Shown: positions 8,601 through 16,440 of the stretch, piece by piece | Layout: each line of letters starts with the position of its first letter | Position numbering within the stretch: the first letter of the stretch is position 1 | Assembly (NCBI GenBank): GCA_963767685.1 | Contig: CAVYEZ010000005.1 | Location: 1,550,001 to 1,614,000, forward strand | Source of the DNA: Trebonia sp963767685 | GTDB lineage: Bacteria; Actinomycetota; Actinomycetes; Streptosporangiales; Streptosporangiaceae | Direction of reading: 5' to 3' | Length of the DNA: 64,000 nucleotides | The notes under the pieces: model-generated | Database searches by the model: none | What the model saw: only the letters and a program-made list of their open reading frames with translations | Told to the model about the DNA's origin: nothing | Program-made: the position numbers and the translations under genes

Positions 8601-9010
8601 AGCCCGACGACGAGGATGAGCGCGTCGATCATGCTGCGCGCGTCCGGCCCCGTGGACCGCGCCCGGATGAACATCGCGAGCCCGGCGACGTACAGCGGGT
8701 ACGCCGCCAGGAAGATGACGTCGGCGAACGAGGGGAACGGGAGCGGGGCGTGGGTCACCGTCACGTAGACGCCGGAGGCGACCTCACCGAGCGTGCCGGT
8801 GAGGTTAGCGGCGGCGAGCAGCAGCCACGGCGTGCGCCGGGCCGGGCGGTTCACGGCCACCCCGCCGATCATCGCGGCCACGCCGCTCAGCTCGATGAGC
8901 GCCTCGGTGCTAGTCCGCTGCTCCGCGAGCGCGTAGTGCACCACGACAAGCAACGCCATCCAGAGGGCGTAGCCGGCTAGCAGGCGCCGCGAAGTCAGCC
9001 GTATCCCCAT
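5624..9010 (-). CDS. Membrane GGDEF/EAL cyclic-di-GMP protein with PAS and GAF-like sensory regions
   Basis: The 1128-residue protein has an N-terminal block of about eight hydrophobic helices (residues 1-310). A GAF-like region follows (about 320-530), interrupted by a repetitive linker, then a PAS region near 540-650. The GGDEF domain is near 665-830 with an intact RLGGDEFALL, and the EAL domain is near 850-1110 with EXL as ESL in GFESLIRW, plus DDFGTGYSSL and EVIAEGIET. Both diguanylate cyclase and phosphodiesterase sites look usable, so it may make or break c-di-GMP depending on its input. A GGGGGGAGG box precedes the ATG. The divergent region upstream holds hairpin cluster B. Confidence 0.85.
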   Translation of the reverse strand: MGIRLTSRRLLAGYALWMALLVVVHYALAEQRTSTEALIELSGVAAMIGGVAVNRPARRTPWLLLAAANLTGTLGEVASGVYVTVTHAPLPFPSFADVIFLAAYPLYVAGLAMFIRARSTGPDARSMIDALILVVGLITLGWIFLVVPDATAASLSWSRRIVSVAYPVGDLLVLVALARLLAPGTARGPSTVLFALGTVCGVASDVAYDLVNDSGRHPGALLSLGYVVSAIAWGAAALHPSMVELTKSVRYRVPDAAPGSVLVLMLASLIPPAYLLYHAATEHDGVEGVVAVASGLLYLLMLSRLWDAAATSRRSLVRERTLRMASAALASASAVEEVAAAVREAASALIPGGPAGRGALLAVRDGDYLREVDPSGSAGTAYPPDPVSVWLKLAGGRAPKFVTIAEIRAARHGVSPSAPHPEAPNSEVPGPDAGALAGTALTSTALTSTAVTSPAVTSTGRVDYEGALLCPLTLKDRPAGDPFIGLIEFFGDRRPLGDLATVLEILAGQAALAVERLALTRQVARQRGQALFRTLVQDASDVILIVDDGRRIRYATPSAADIFGAVEVEGALLADLVAPATRIDVDRVLDLMLTLSASGSAMSRGASPGYLLQVERLDGRMVVVEVRWSDLRHDLTVGGLVLTLRDVTEQHKLEEELKYRAFHDSLTGLPNRSLFAREAADALATARAVGRTAGVLFVDLDDFKVVNDTMGHGVGDELLVEVAGRLAASVRASDTAARLGGDEFALLIDDAAGPDDVDAFAERIVAAFTEPFTLSEAKVLATATVGVATSADSGDVDELLRHADLALYAAKAAGKRRWRHYQPVLTSGMLRRREIQAALEDAVKSSAFTLVYQPIVTLETGEIAGFESLIRWPHPRWGMMLPGQFISLAEETGLIVPLGAWVLRQALADVAQWGRDLSPPADEAGAGEPFATAPGAGGPHVSVNVSARQFRDPGFVDSVRQALQASALPPSAVLLELTESLVLGGNEQIRADLNELKEIGVSLAIDDFGTGYSSLSYLLDLPIDVLKIDKTFVTGIASSWRRHALVEGIVRLARTLEVEVIAEGIETETERELLAGMGCQFGQGYLLSVPVDADTASGMLHRGRGRGRVTELPKQPRRSRDGRYLTDL
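7635..7709 (-). repeat. 15-bp tandem repeat array inside the GGDEF/EAL gene
   Basis: Five 15-bp units lie in tandem: two identical (7665-7679, 7680-7694), two differing by one or two bases (7635-7664) and a degenerate fifth. They encode the repeating pentapeptide ALTST/AVTST in a linker of the GAF-like region. Because the unit is a multiple of three, copy-number changes would keep the frame. Confidence 0.8.
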
Positions 9011-9129
9011 GCGCCTCCCCCCAGCACACTGATACCACTCCCCCGCCGTCTGTCCAGTTCACAGGCTTTCAAGCACTCTATTCCGAACGTGATCGGCTGA
9101 CTCCGGCGGGCACGCCCGTGGCCCCAGGG

Positions 9130-9435
9130 CAGCCCCGCGAGTCGAAGGGCGCGCCCCTGCCCCCGGACTGAGGAGCGAGGGAGCCTCCCGGCGAGCCGAA
9201 GCGCGCCGGCGGCCCGCGCGGACTGAGGAGGGACGGAGCGAGGGACGAGCGACTGAGCGACGAGGGAGCACAGGCCGCCCTCAGGGCGCGCGGAGGCGAG
9301 CGGGGGAAACGGAGTACGAGCGGACGAGCGACGAGGGAGGAGGCAGGGGTCCCGAGCGCCCGGAGACGAGCGGGGAAAACACAGCCTCGCGAGTCGAAGG
9401 GCGCGCCCCTGCCCCCGGACTGAGAAGTGAGGGGA
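9130..9435 (+). repeat. Dispersed hairpin element, locus B: nested pair plus a truncated copy
   Basis: Outer copy: left arm GGGCGC (9147-9152) and CCCCTGCC (9154-9161) pairs with GGCAGGGG (9342-9349) and GCGCCC (9356-9361). A complete second copy sits between these arms: GCGCGCC-GGCGGCC (9201-9214) pairs with GGCCGCC (9273-9279) and GGCGCGC (9285-9291). Both stems have an asymmetric right-side bulge (TCCCGA, CTCAG). Sequence flanking the inner copy (GGGAGC on the left, GGAGT on the right) could be a short target duplication. A truncated left half fused to the end sequence follows at 9384-9440. The cluster fills the divergent gap between the GGDEF/EAL gene and the O-demethylase gene. Confidence 0.85.
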
Positions 9436-9595
9436 AACACAGCACCACGCCCCCGTTCTGATGATTCCTTCCTTTTGTTCCCTGACCACAAGACCGCGGC
9501 GCAACTGTGCCAATAGCGGGCATTACCCCGCACAGTCCCGGGCACTACCATGTGGACCGCACGAGAAGCCGACGTCGCACCAGAACAGGTGACAC

Positions 9596-10990
9596 ATGAG
9601 CCCGAAGAACCTGCAGGAGCTGCTCGACAGCGCGGGGAACACGGTAGAGCTGCTGCGCAACTCCCAGCTTGGCGCGTACATCTACCCGGTTGTACCGTCC
9701 GAGTTCACGAACTTCCGCCGCGAGGTCATCGCCTGGCGGGAGACGGCGGTTCTCTATGACCAGTCGCACCACATGCACAACATCTTTATCTCCGGTCCCG
9801 ACGCGCTGAAGCTGATAAGCGACACCGGCATCAACTCCACCGCGAAGTTCCCCGTTTACACGGCGAAGCAGTTCGTCCCGGTCTCGCCGGAGGGCGGGGT
9901 GATCGGCGACGGCATCCTCTTCCACGACTCGGAGGAGCAGTTCACCTTCGTCGGCCGGGCGCCGGTCGCCAACTGGCTGCTCTACAGGGGCTCGCAGGGC
10001 TACAACGTCGACATGGTGCTCGACCCGCGCTCGCCGTCGCGGCCGTACGGCAAGGCCGTGACCCGCCAGGTGTGGCGGTTCCAGATCCAGGGGCCGAACG
10101 CCTGGGCGGTCATCGAGAAGCTCAACGGCGAGCCGATGGAGCAGGTCCGGTTCTTCCGCATGGGCTCGATGAACATCGCCGGGGAGAAGGTGCACACCCT
10201 GCGGCACGGCATGGCGGGCGCGCCCGGGCTGGAGATCTGGGGCCCGTACGAGTCCTACGACCGGGTCAGGGACGCGGTCCTCGAGGCGGGCCGGGAGTTC
10301 GGGCTCGAGCCCTGCGGCGCCCGCGCCTACTCATGCAACACGCTGGAGTCCGGCTGGATCCCCTCGCCGCTGCCCGCGATCTACACCGCGCCCGAGCTGC
10401 GCTCCTACCGCGAGTGGCTCGGCGCCGACTCCTACGAGGCGACCAACGCGATCGCGGGCTCGTTCGTGTCCGATGACATTGCCGACTACTACACCAACCC
10501 GTGGGACCTCGGGTACGGATCGTTCGTGAAGTTCGACCACGACTTCATCGGGCGCGACGCGCTCGCGGCGATCGATCCCTCGCTTCAGCGGCGCAAGGTC
10601 ACCCTGGAGTGGAACGCCGAGGACCTGGCCAAGATCCTGGCCTCGCCGCTCGGGCCAGCGCCGGGCTACCAGTTCTTCGACCTGCCCAACGCGAACTACG
10701 GCTCGTCCAACTTCGACGCCGTGGCCGACGCGTCCGGCAAGGTAGTCGGGCTGTCGATGTTCACCGGGTACTCCGCGAACGAGCGGGCCGGGCTGTCGCT
10801 CGCGACCGTCGACCCGGACGTGCCGATCGGCGCGGAGGTCTCGCTGATCTGGGGCGAGCCGGACGGCGGGACGAAGAAGACCACGGTACAGCCGCACGAG
10901 CAGGTCACGGTCCGCGCGATCGTCTCCCCGGCCCCGTACTCGAAGGTCGTCCAGGAGAGCTACCACGCGGGCTGGCGCTCGCGGGCCTGA
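9596..10990 (+). CDS. GcvT-fold, LigM/DesA-like tetrahydrofolate-dependent O-demethylase (aminomethyltransferase family)
   Basis: The 464-residue protein has the glycine-cleavage T-protein/folate-binding fold layout: a long N-terminal GCV_T domain (about residues 45-330) and a C-terminal barrel (about 360-455). The N-terminal segment FRREVIAWRETAVLYDQSHH matches the part of GcvT-type enzymes around the folate site. Length and the absence of partner gcvH/gcvP genes favour the vanillate/syringate O-demethylase group (LigM about 470 residues), which moves a methyl group from methoxyaromatics to tetrahydrofolate. A dimethylsulfoniopropionate demethylase or other methyltransferase is an alternative. 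The aromatic-degradation context supports the first. The start has a weak AACAGG box. Confidence 0.65.
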   Translation: MSPKNLQELLDSAGNTVELLRNSQLGAYIYPVVPSEFTNFRREVIAWRETAVLYDQSHHMHNIFISGPDALKLISDTGINSTAKFPVYTAKQFVPVSPEGGVIGDGILFHDSEEQFTFVGRAPVANWLLYRGSQGYNVDMVLDPRSPSRPYGKAVTRQVWRFQIQGPNAWAVIEKLNGEPMEQVRFFRMGSMNIAGEKVHTLRHGMAGAPGLEIWGPYESYDRVRDAVLEAGREFGLEPCGARAYSCNTLESGWIPSPLPAIYTAPELRSYREWLGADSYEATNAIAGSFVSDDIADYYTNPWDLGYGSFVKFDHDFIGRDALAAIDPSLQRRKVTLEWNAEDLAKILASPLGPAPGYQFFDLPNANYGSSNFDAVADASGKVVGLSMFTGYSANERAGLSLATVDPDVPIGAEVSLIWGEPDGGTKKTTVQPHEQVTVRAIVSPAPYSKVVQESYHAGWRSRA

Positions 10991-11050
10991 CGCTCGGCCG
11001 CACCGCACTTGCCGGCGGGCGGGCCCGGGTGGGCCCGGGTGGGGCCCGGG

Positions 11051-11782
11051 CTAGTGGCCAGCCCCGGTCAGGCTGGCGAAGGCCGCCGCGTCGCGGACGG
11101 CGGCGCCTTCCTGGTCGTTGTTGAAGTAGGCGAACGCGAGCCCGGGAGCCGGCCAGGCGCGGGCGACCCGCGCCGCCCACTCTCGCAGGCAATCGTCGGT
11201 GTACCTCGGCCAGGGGGTTGCGGTTCCCTCGTGAAACCGGACGTACCCCCAGTCGGCCGTGCGCCACAGCGGGGTCACCGGCTGGCCCGCCCGGTCGGCC
11301 CAGCACAGCGCCGCGCCGCGGGCAGTCAGCACGTCCCTGACCGGGTCACTCCACCACGAGCGGTGCCGCGGCTCGACCGCGACCCGCGTGCCGGGCGGGA
11401 ACTGGGCGAGCGCCTGGTCGAGCAGCGCGTGATCGGCCCGCATATCGGGCGGGAGCTGGAGCAGCACCGGTCCCAGCTTCTCCCCGAGCCCGGCGAAGGC
11501 CTCGAGCATGCGGCCCACCGGCCCGGCTGGGTCCCGCAGCCGCCGGACGTGGGTGAGGTAGCGGCTCGCCTTCACCGCCACCACGAAACCGTCCGGCGTC
11601 CGGGCCCGCCACTGCTCGAACGTCGCCCGCGCGGGCAGCCGGTAAAAGGTGCCGTTGCTCTCCACGGTGGGGAACCGCCCGGCGTAGTACTCAAGCCACT
11701 GACGCTGCGGCACGCCCGCAGGATAGAAGGCGTCGCGCCAGTGCCGGTACTGCCAGCCCGAGGTGCCGACCAGGACGGGCAT
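11051..11782 (-). CDS. DUF72 family protein
   Basis: The 243-residue protein begins VLVGTSGWQYRHWRDAFYP and continues with the ESNGTFYRLP segment, AVKASRYLTHVRRL, LLQLPPDM, VEPRHRSW and a late FAYFNND motif, all typical of DUF72 (TIM-barrel, about 240 residues). Its biochemical role is unknown. It starts two bases after the stop of trehalose-6-phosphate synthase on the same strand, so the two are probably cotranscribed. It converges on the O-demethylase gene across 60 bases made of GGGCCCGGGTG-like repeats. Confidence 0.85.
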   Translation of the reverse strand: MPVLVGTSGWQYRHWRDAFYPAGVPQRQWLEYYAGRFPTVESNGTFYRLPARATFEQWRARTPDGFVVAVKASRYLTHVRRLRDPAGPVGRMLEAFAGLGEKLGPVLLQLPPDMRADHALLDQALAQFPPGTRVAVEPRHRSWWSDPVRDVLTARGAALCWADRAGQPVTPLWRTADWGYVRFHEGTATPWPRYTDDCLREWAARVARAWPAPGLAFAYFNNDQEGAAVRDAAAFASLTGAGH

Positions 11783-11784
11783 GC

Positions 11785-13239
11785 TCAGGTTGTCGAGGCT
11801 GTTCGCCCCCGCGGCGCCGGGACGCTCGCCGCCGGGCTACCGCCGCGGGCGGTTATGACCGCGAGCTGGCCGGATACCCAGTCGTGGACGTCGTGGGTGC
11901 GGACGTGGTTGGCCATCGAGGTCAGGGCGGCGTGCCTGGCCTCCGGCGCCAGGCCAAGCGCGTGCTCGATCCGGTAGGACAGCCCCTCCACGTCGAACGG
12001 GTTGCACAGCACGGCCGGGGACAGCTCCACGGCGGCCCCGGTGAACTCGCTGAGGACGAGGACGCCGCTGCCGCCGTGGGCCTGCTGCACGGTCACGTAC
12101 TCCTTACAGACCAGGTTCATGCCGTCGATCAGCGGCGTGACCAGCATCCCGTCCGCGAACGCGTAATAGGCGGACAGCTGCTGCTTCGACAGCCCGCGGT
12201 ACAGGTAGTGCACCGGCACGTCGTTGCCGGGCGCGGTGAACCGGCCGTTGATCCGCCCGACGTGCTGCTCCACCGTGCTGCGCAGCTGGCGGTACTCGCG
12301 CACGTCGTCCCGGCTCGGCATCGCGATCTGCAGGAACGCGAGGGTTGTGCGCAGGTCCGGGCGCCGCTCCAGCAGCATCTCGATCGCGAGCAGCCGCTCG
12401 ATGATCCCCTTCGTATAGTCGAGCCGGTCGGCGCCGAGCAGCAGGGTGCGCCCGCTGAACTGCTCCTCAAGCGCGGAGACGGCGCTCTTCACCTCCGGGT
12501 CCGCCACCAGGGCGGCGAACTCCGCGGCGTCGATGGAGATGGGCGCGGTGACGGTGGCCACCGCACGGCCGTCGGGCAGCACCACCGACGCCCCGCGCAC
12601 CTCGACGCCCGAGTCCGACAGCACGCGCGCGCAGGAGCGCAGGAAGTTGCCGCGGTACTCGTCGGTGTGGAAGCCGACCACGTCGGCGCCGAGCAGGCCG
12701 CGCAGCACCTGCTCCCGCCAGGGCAGCCGGGCGTAAATGTCCGGCGACGGCCAGGGCACATGCAGGAAGAACCCGATCGGCTGATCGGCGTGCCGGTCGC
12801 GCAGCAACTGCGGGACGAGCGTCAGGTGATAGTCGTGCACCCAGGCGATCGCATCCGGCCGGTCGCCGAGCGCGGCCGCGGCCCGTTCCGCGAAAATGCG
12901 GTTGACGTCCTGGTACGCGCGCCACCAGGCGCGCTCGAAGCGGGGCTTCTCGATCGCGTTGTGCAGCAGCGGCCACATCGTCGCGTTCGAGAAGCCGCGG
13001 TAGTAGTCGCGGACCTGCCCGGCGGACAGCCCGATCGGCATCAGCTGGACGCCGGAGTCGGGCAGCGTCTGCGGCATGCCCTTGGTGCCGCCGTCCCAGC
13101 CGATCCAGGCGCCCGGATGGGTGGCCATTACCGGCCGCAGCGCGGTGACCAGGCCGCCGGGCGACAGCTCCCACCCCCCGTCATCGCCCTGCTGGACGGG
13201 GAGCCGGTTAGCTACGGCGATTACTGGTCTCTCTCGCAT
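11785..13239 (-). CDS. otsA: Alpha,alpha-trehalose-phosphate synthase (GT20)
   Basis: The 484-residue protein has the GT20 landmarks in order: VANRLPVQ near residue 8, GWDGG near 45, WPLLHN near 90, WVHDYHLTLVPQLLR near 140, HVPWPSPDIY near 168, RLDYTKGI near 275 and LVCKEYVTVQQA near 380. It should join UDP- or ADP/GDP-glucose to glucose-6-phosphate, giving trehalose-6-phosphate for osmoprotection. The frame is open a further 44 codons upstream, but the ATG at 13239 before RERPVIAVANRL fits the family. No otsB phosphatase gene is in the window. DUF72 follows within two bases. Confidence 0.9.
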   Translation of the reverse strand: MRERPVIAVANRLPVQQGDDGGWELSPGGLVTALRPVMATHPGAWIGWDGGTKGMPQTLPDSGVQLMPIGLSAGQVRDYYRGFSNATMWPLLHNAIEKPRFERAWWRAYQDVNRIFAERAAAALGDRPDAIAWVHDYHLTLVPQLLRDRHADQPIGFFLHVPWPSPDIYARLPWREQVLRGLLGADVVGFHTDEYRGNFLRSCARVLSDSGVEVRGASVVLPDGRAVATVTAPISIDAAEFAALVADPEVKSAVSALEEQFSGRTLLLGADRLDYTKGIIERLLAIEMLLERRPDLRTTLAFLQIAMPSRDDVREYRQLRSTVEQHVGRINGRFTAPGNDVPVHYLYRGLSKQQLSAYYAFADGMLVTPLIDGMNLVCKEYVTVQQAHGGSGVLVLSEFTGAAVELSPAVLCNPFDVEGLSYRIEHALGLAPEARHAALTSMANHVRTHDVHDWVSGQLAVITARGGSPAASVPAPRGRTASTT

Positions 13240-13298
13240 ACTCAGCCCGCTACCCGCCACGCGCGCCGCGAACCGCGCACGAGCGTGTAAGCCGCCTC

Positions 13299-13517
13299 TC
13301 AGTCCACGAGAGTCACTTCTGTTAACTCGGCGAACATGTCGGCAAGGTCGGCCTGGTTCTCCTCGGCCCACCGCGCCAGCTGATCGGCACCCTCGCCAGT
13401 GCCCGCCAGGCCGAGGAGGCGGCGGGATTCGTCATGCGCGTGGTGGCGGCCGGGGCGAACCCCAGGTTCGCGGTGCCGCACGTGGACCCGGCGGCTCCCG
13501 GCCGCACGGAGACCCAA
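13299..13517 (-). CDS. Doubtful small ORF or gene remnant
   Basis: The 380-base stretch 13240-13619 has no confident gene. On the minus strand a 72-codon frame ends with a plausible helical tail (ADQLARWAEENQADLADMFA, then ELTEVTLVD). On the plus strand an overlapping startless frame ends AAGANPRFAVPHVDPAAPGR and stops at about 13528. Both have high third-position GC, so they cannot be separated by codon use. It may be the decayed end of a gene. I cannot assign a function. Confidence 0.25.
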   Translation of the reverse strand: MGLRAAGSRRVHVRHREPGVRPGRHHAHDESRRLLGLAGTGEGADQLARWAEENQADLADMFAELTEVTLVD

Positions 13518-13564
13518 GTCGCGCCCTGACCGGGCGACTCAGCCAAAGGGATCGTCGCCAGCCT

Positions 13565-13613
13565 CTATTGACCGGCGACTATTGACCGGCGACGATCTCC
13601 TGGCGCATACGAT
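13565..13613 (+). promoter_or_regulatory. Tandem 14-bp repeat carrying TTGACC, with -10 TACGAT before the kinase
   Basis: CTATTGACCGGCGA occurs twice head to tail (13565-13578, 13579-13592), each with a TTGACC that resembles a -35 box. TACGAT (13608-13613) follows and ends six bases before the GTG start at 13620, which predicts a leaderless transcript. The doubled -35 or operator is unusual. Confidence 0.45.
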
Positions 13614-13619
13614 GGTGGC

Positions 13620-14708
13620 GTGGTTGCCGTTCCTCGTGTCACGCCGGAGCAGGCCGAGGAGATCGTGCTCAGGTACTACGGGGTCAGCGCGAGCGCCGAG
13701 CGGCTGGCGGCGGAGCACGACGACGCGTTCCGGCTGACCACCTCCGCCGGCCAGTACCGGCTGCTCAAGATCAGCGTGACCGACACCCCGGTCCCTGAGG
13801 GCGCGGACCAGGTCTGCTTCCAGACGGCCATCCTGCTCCACCTCGCGCAGGCCGCGCCGCTACTGCCGGTCCAGCGGGTCACCGCCGCGCTCGACGGGGC
13901 GCCCGAGATACGGATCGCGGGCGGTGAGGGTCCCGGCCGGCTCGTCCGGATGACCTCATGGCTCGAGGGGGACCTGGTCGGCCGGGCCGCCGTCACCGCC
14001 GCGCTGCGCCGGGAGACCGGCACGACGCTCGCCCGGCTCAACGTCGCGCTGCGGGCTCTGGATCACGCGGGCGCGCGCCGGACCCACCGGTGGGACCTGC
14101 AGAACTTCGGCGGCCTGCGCCCGCTGCTCGACGAGCTGCCCGGCGACGGCCTGCTGCCCGAGGTCGCGCAGGCGCTGCCGCCCGGCGCCCTCGTCCCGGC
14201 GGGCGGGCTGCGGGCGGCGCTGACCGACTGCCTGGACCGGTTCGACGGCCGCGTCCGGCCCCGCCTCGCGCGAATGCCCGCACAGGTCATCCATGCCGAT
14301 TTCCACGGCGAGAACCTGCTCACCGACGGCGAGCGGATCACCGGCATCCTCGACTTCGGCGACGCCCTCACCGGGCCGGTCGCCATGGACGTCGGCGTCG
14401 CCGCCTGCTACCAGCTCGGCACCGCCGCCGATATCCTCGCCCCGGCCCTCGACCTCGTCGGCGCGTACCACGCCGTCGACCCGCTCGACGCCGCCGACCT
14501 CGCCCTGGCGGCCGAGTTCATCGTGGCCCGCGTCGCCGCGCGCATCATCGTGTCGCAGTGCAACGCCATGCGCGAGCCCGCCAACCGCGGGTACCTCCTG
14601 CGGCGGACACCGCAGGCGATCGAGCACCTCGCGGCCCTGCGGCTGCTCACCCCGGATGAGATCTCCCGCTCCCTGCGGGCCGCCTGCGGAACGTCCCGCG
14701 GAATGTGA
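13620..14708 (+). CDS. APH-fold kinase, probably hydroxylysine or ethanolamine/amino-alcohol kinase
   Basis: The 362-residue protein is of the aminoglycoside-phosphotransferase fold: catalytic loop HADFHGEN near residue 225 and metal-binding GILDFGD near 242. It starts with a GTG preceded by a TANNNT hexamer. It ends nine bases before an aminotransferase-fold phospholyase gene. In animals and some bacteria such pairs are 5-hydroxylysine kinase with 5-phosphohydroxylysine phospholyase, or the phosphoethanolamine equivalents. The kinase would phosphorylate the hydroxyl group so the PLP enzyme can eliminate phosphate. The role is inferred from pairing. Resistance to aminoglycosides is less likely. 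Confidence 0.7.
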   Translation: MVAVPRVTPEQAEEIVLRYYGVSASAERLAAEHDDAFRLTTSAGQYRLLKISVTDTPVPEGADQVCFQTAILLHLAQAAPLLPVQRVTAALDGAPEIRIAGGEGPGRLVRMTSWLEGDLVGRAAVTAALRRETGTTLARLNVALRALDHAGARRTHRWDLQNFGGLRPLLDELPGDGLLPEVAQALPPGALVPAGGLRAALTDCLDRFDGRVRPRLARMPAQVIHADFHGENLLTDGERITGILDFGDALTGPVAMDVGVAACYQLGTAADILAPALDLVGAYHAVDPLDAADLALAAEFIVARVAARIIVSQCNAMREPANRGYLLRRTPQAIEHLAALRLLTPDEISRSLRAACGTSRGM

Positions 14709-14717
14709 GGTGCACCA

Positions 14718-16040
14718 GTGACCGAGCCGGCTCCGCTGATGGTCAACGGCTTCGACCCGACGCGAGCCGCGGACCTGCCGCCCGCCACCCAGGAGCTCAT
14801 CGGCCGGCGCGACCGCGTCCTCGGCCGCGCCTACCGGCTGTTCTACGACCAGCCCGTGTCCTTCGCCCGCGGCTCGGGCGTGCACCTGTACGACGCGGAA
14901 GGCAACGCCTACCTGGACGCCTATAACAACGTCCCCTGCGTCGGCCACTCCCACCCGCACGTCACCGAGGCCGTGACCAGGCAACTCGCGACCCTCAACA
15001 CCCACACCAGGTACCTCACCGACGGGGTCATCGACTACGCCGAGCGGCTCGTCGCCACGCACGACCTTGCCGCGCCCGCCAATGCCATGTTTACCTGCAC
15101 CGGCAGCGAGGCCAACGACCTCGCGCTCCGCATCGCCCGCCACCAGGCCGGCGCCACCGGGATCATCGTCACCGCCAACGCCTACCACGGCGTCACCGCC
15201 GCGCTCGCCGAACTCTCCCCTAGCCTCGGCCCCAACGTCCCCCTCGGCGCCCACGTCCGCGCGGTCACCGCTCCCGGCCCCGGCGTCAACTTCACCGCCG
15301 CCGTCGCCTGGGCCATCTCCGACCTCGAACGCCACGGCCACCGCCTCGCCGCCTTCCTCGCCGACTCCCTCTTCTCCTCCGACGGGCTGCTCCCCGATCC
15401 CGCGGGCTTCCTCGCCCCCGTCGCCGAGATCGTCCACGCCTCGGGCGGCCTCTACATCGCCGACGAGGTCCAGTCCGGGTTCGCCCGCACCGGCACCCAC
15501 ATGTGGGGCTACCAGCGGCACGGGCTCACCCCCGACATCGTCACGATGGGCAAGCCCATGGGCAACGGCCTCCCCATCGCCGGCCTGGTCGCCCGGCGGG
15601 ACATACTGGACGACTTCGGCGGCAGCGCCAGGTACTTCAACACCTTCGGCGGCAACCCCGTCTGCGTCGCCGCCGCCGCCGCCGTCCTCGACGTCCTCGA
15701 CGCCGAGGCCCTCCCCGCCAACGCCGCCGCCACCGGCGCCTACCTCAGCGACGAACTCGGCCGCATCGCTCGCGGGTCCGCCTTGCTCGGCGACGTCCGC
15801 GGAGCGGGCCTGTACCTCGGCGTCGACGTCATCAGCCCAGCCGGCGGAGAGCCCTCACCCGAACTCGCTTCCGCGATCGTCAACGGCATGCGGCGGCGCC
15901 GCGTCCTGATCAGCGCCACCGGCCCGCACGGCAACGTGCTCAAGGTCAGGCCGCCGCTCCCGTTCCAGGCGGAGCACGCCGACCAGTTCCTCGCCGCATT
16001 CACCGACGTGCTCACCGCCACCGAACAGGGCGGCCGGTAA
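14718..16040 (+). CDS. PLP-dependent class III aminotransferase-fold phospholyase (ETNPPL/PHYKPL type)
   Basis: The 440-residue protein has class III aminotransferase motifs: GSEANDLALRIAR near residue 130, IADEVQSGFARTG near 245 with the PLP-pairing Asp, and the Schiff-base lysine in TMGKPMGNGLP near 275. The N-terminal YNNVPCVGHSHPHV and LNTHTRYL segments closely resemble phosphoethanolamine/phosphohydroxylysine phospho-lyases rather than ordinary omega-transaminases. It should split a phosphorylated amino alcohol into an aldehyde, ammonia and phosphate. It lies nine bases after the kinase gene and is surely cotranscribed. Codon use is strongly C-ending, even more so than in its neighbours. 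Confidence 0.75.
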   Translation: MTEPAPLMVNGFDPTRAADLPPATQELIGRRDRVLGRAYRLFYDQPVSFARGSGVHLYDAEGNAYLDAYNNVPCVGHSHPHVTEAVTRQLATLNTHTRYLTDGVIDYAERLVATHDLAAPANAMFTCTGSEANDLALRIARHQAGATGIIVTANAYHGVTAALAELSPSLGPNVPLGAHVRAVTAPGPGVNFTAAVAWAISDLERHGHRLAAFLADSLFSSDGLLPDPAGFLAPVAEIVHASGGLYIADEVQSGFARTGTHMWGYQRHGLTPDIVTMGKPMGNGLPIAGLVARRDILDDFGGSARYFNTFGGNPVCVAAAAAVLDVLDAEALPANAAATGAYLSDELGRIARGSALLGDVRGAGLYLGVDVISPAGGEPSPELASAIVNGMRRRRVLISATGPHGNVLKVRPPLPFQAEHADQFLAAFTDVLTATEQGGR

Positions 16041-16440
16041 AGGAAAGCGGCCAACGGCCGCGCCACCCGCAAGGCCGCCTTAAAGGGAAATAAAGATCGA
16101 CCAGTGGCCACTCGGGCCGGATGCGCTCTTTTACCGCTGACGCGAGCGCGCGCGCAGGCAACTTGAATTCCGTAAGTTTATCGGCGGAACGTTGATTACC
16201 GAATGTTATCGAAGGTTGCCCAGCGTCATAGATGGCCGCAAGAGCCACATAAGCACCGTCAACCCCAAGCGTTGCTCGAAAACTTCTACAAATCATACCA
16301 CTTGCTACATTCAGCCATAAATGCGGAGATACAGGACTTACAGCCTGATGAACTAACGCTGAGTTATTAGTGTTAACACTGAGTTAGAAGATATTTGCCA
16401 ATTTAGTGACGTCGATTCAATTTCATGACACAATTGCAAT
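16041..16440. other. AT-richer intergenic stretch, possible transferred or silenced DNA
   Basis: This gap is markedly lower in GC than the rest of the window, most strongly at 16130-16440. It contains two near-identical motifs, AACGCTGAGTTA and AACACTGAGTTA, about 20 bases apart (16351-16386). A minus-strand frame (16012-16296) reads plausibly (GVDGAYVALAAIYDAGQPSI) but uses codons unlike its neighbours and runs into the phospholyase gene. It may be a relic of foreign DNA. AT-rich tracts like this are typical Lsr2 targets, and an lsr2 gene is in the window. No gene is called. Confidence 0.4.

Noticed and set aside
8995..9551. Several minus-strand frames over hairpin cluster B
   Set aside because: They translate the repeat loop (SLVAR, FPRSPPRA-like strings). 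Similar frames occur at every repeat locus, so they are products of the repeat, not genes.
13956..15521. 521-codon minus-strand frame over the kinase and phospholyase genes
   Set aside because: Low-complexity Gly/Val/Arg product, antisense to two well-supported enzymes.
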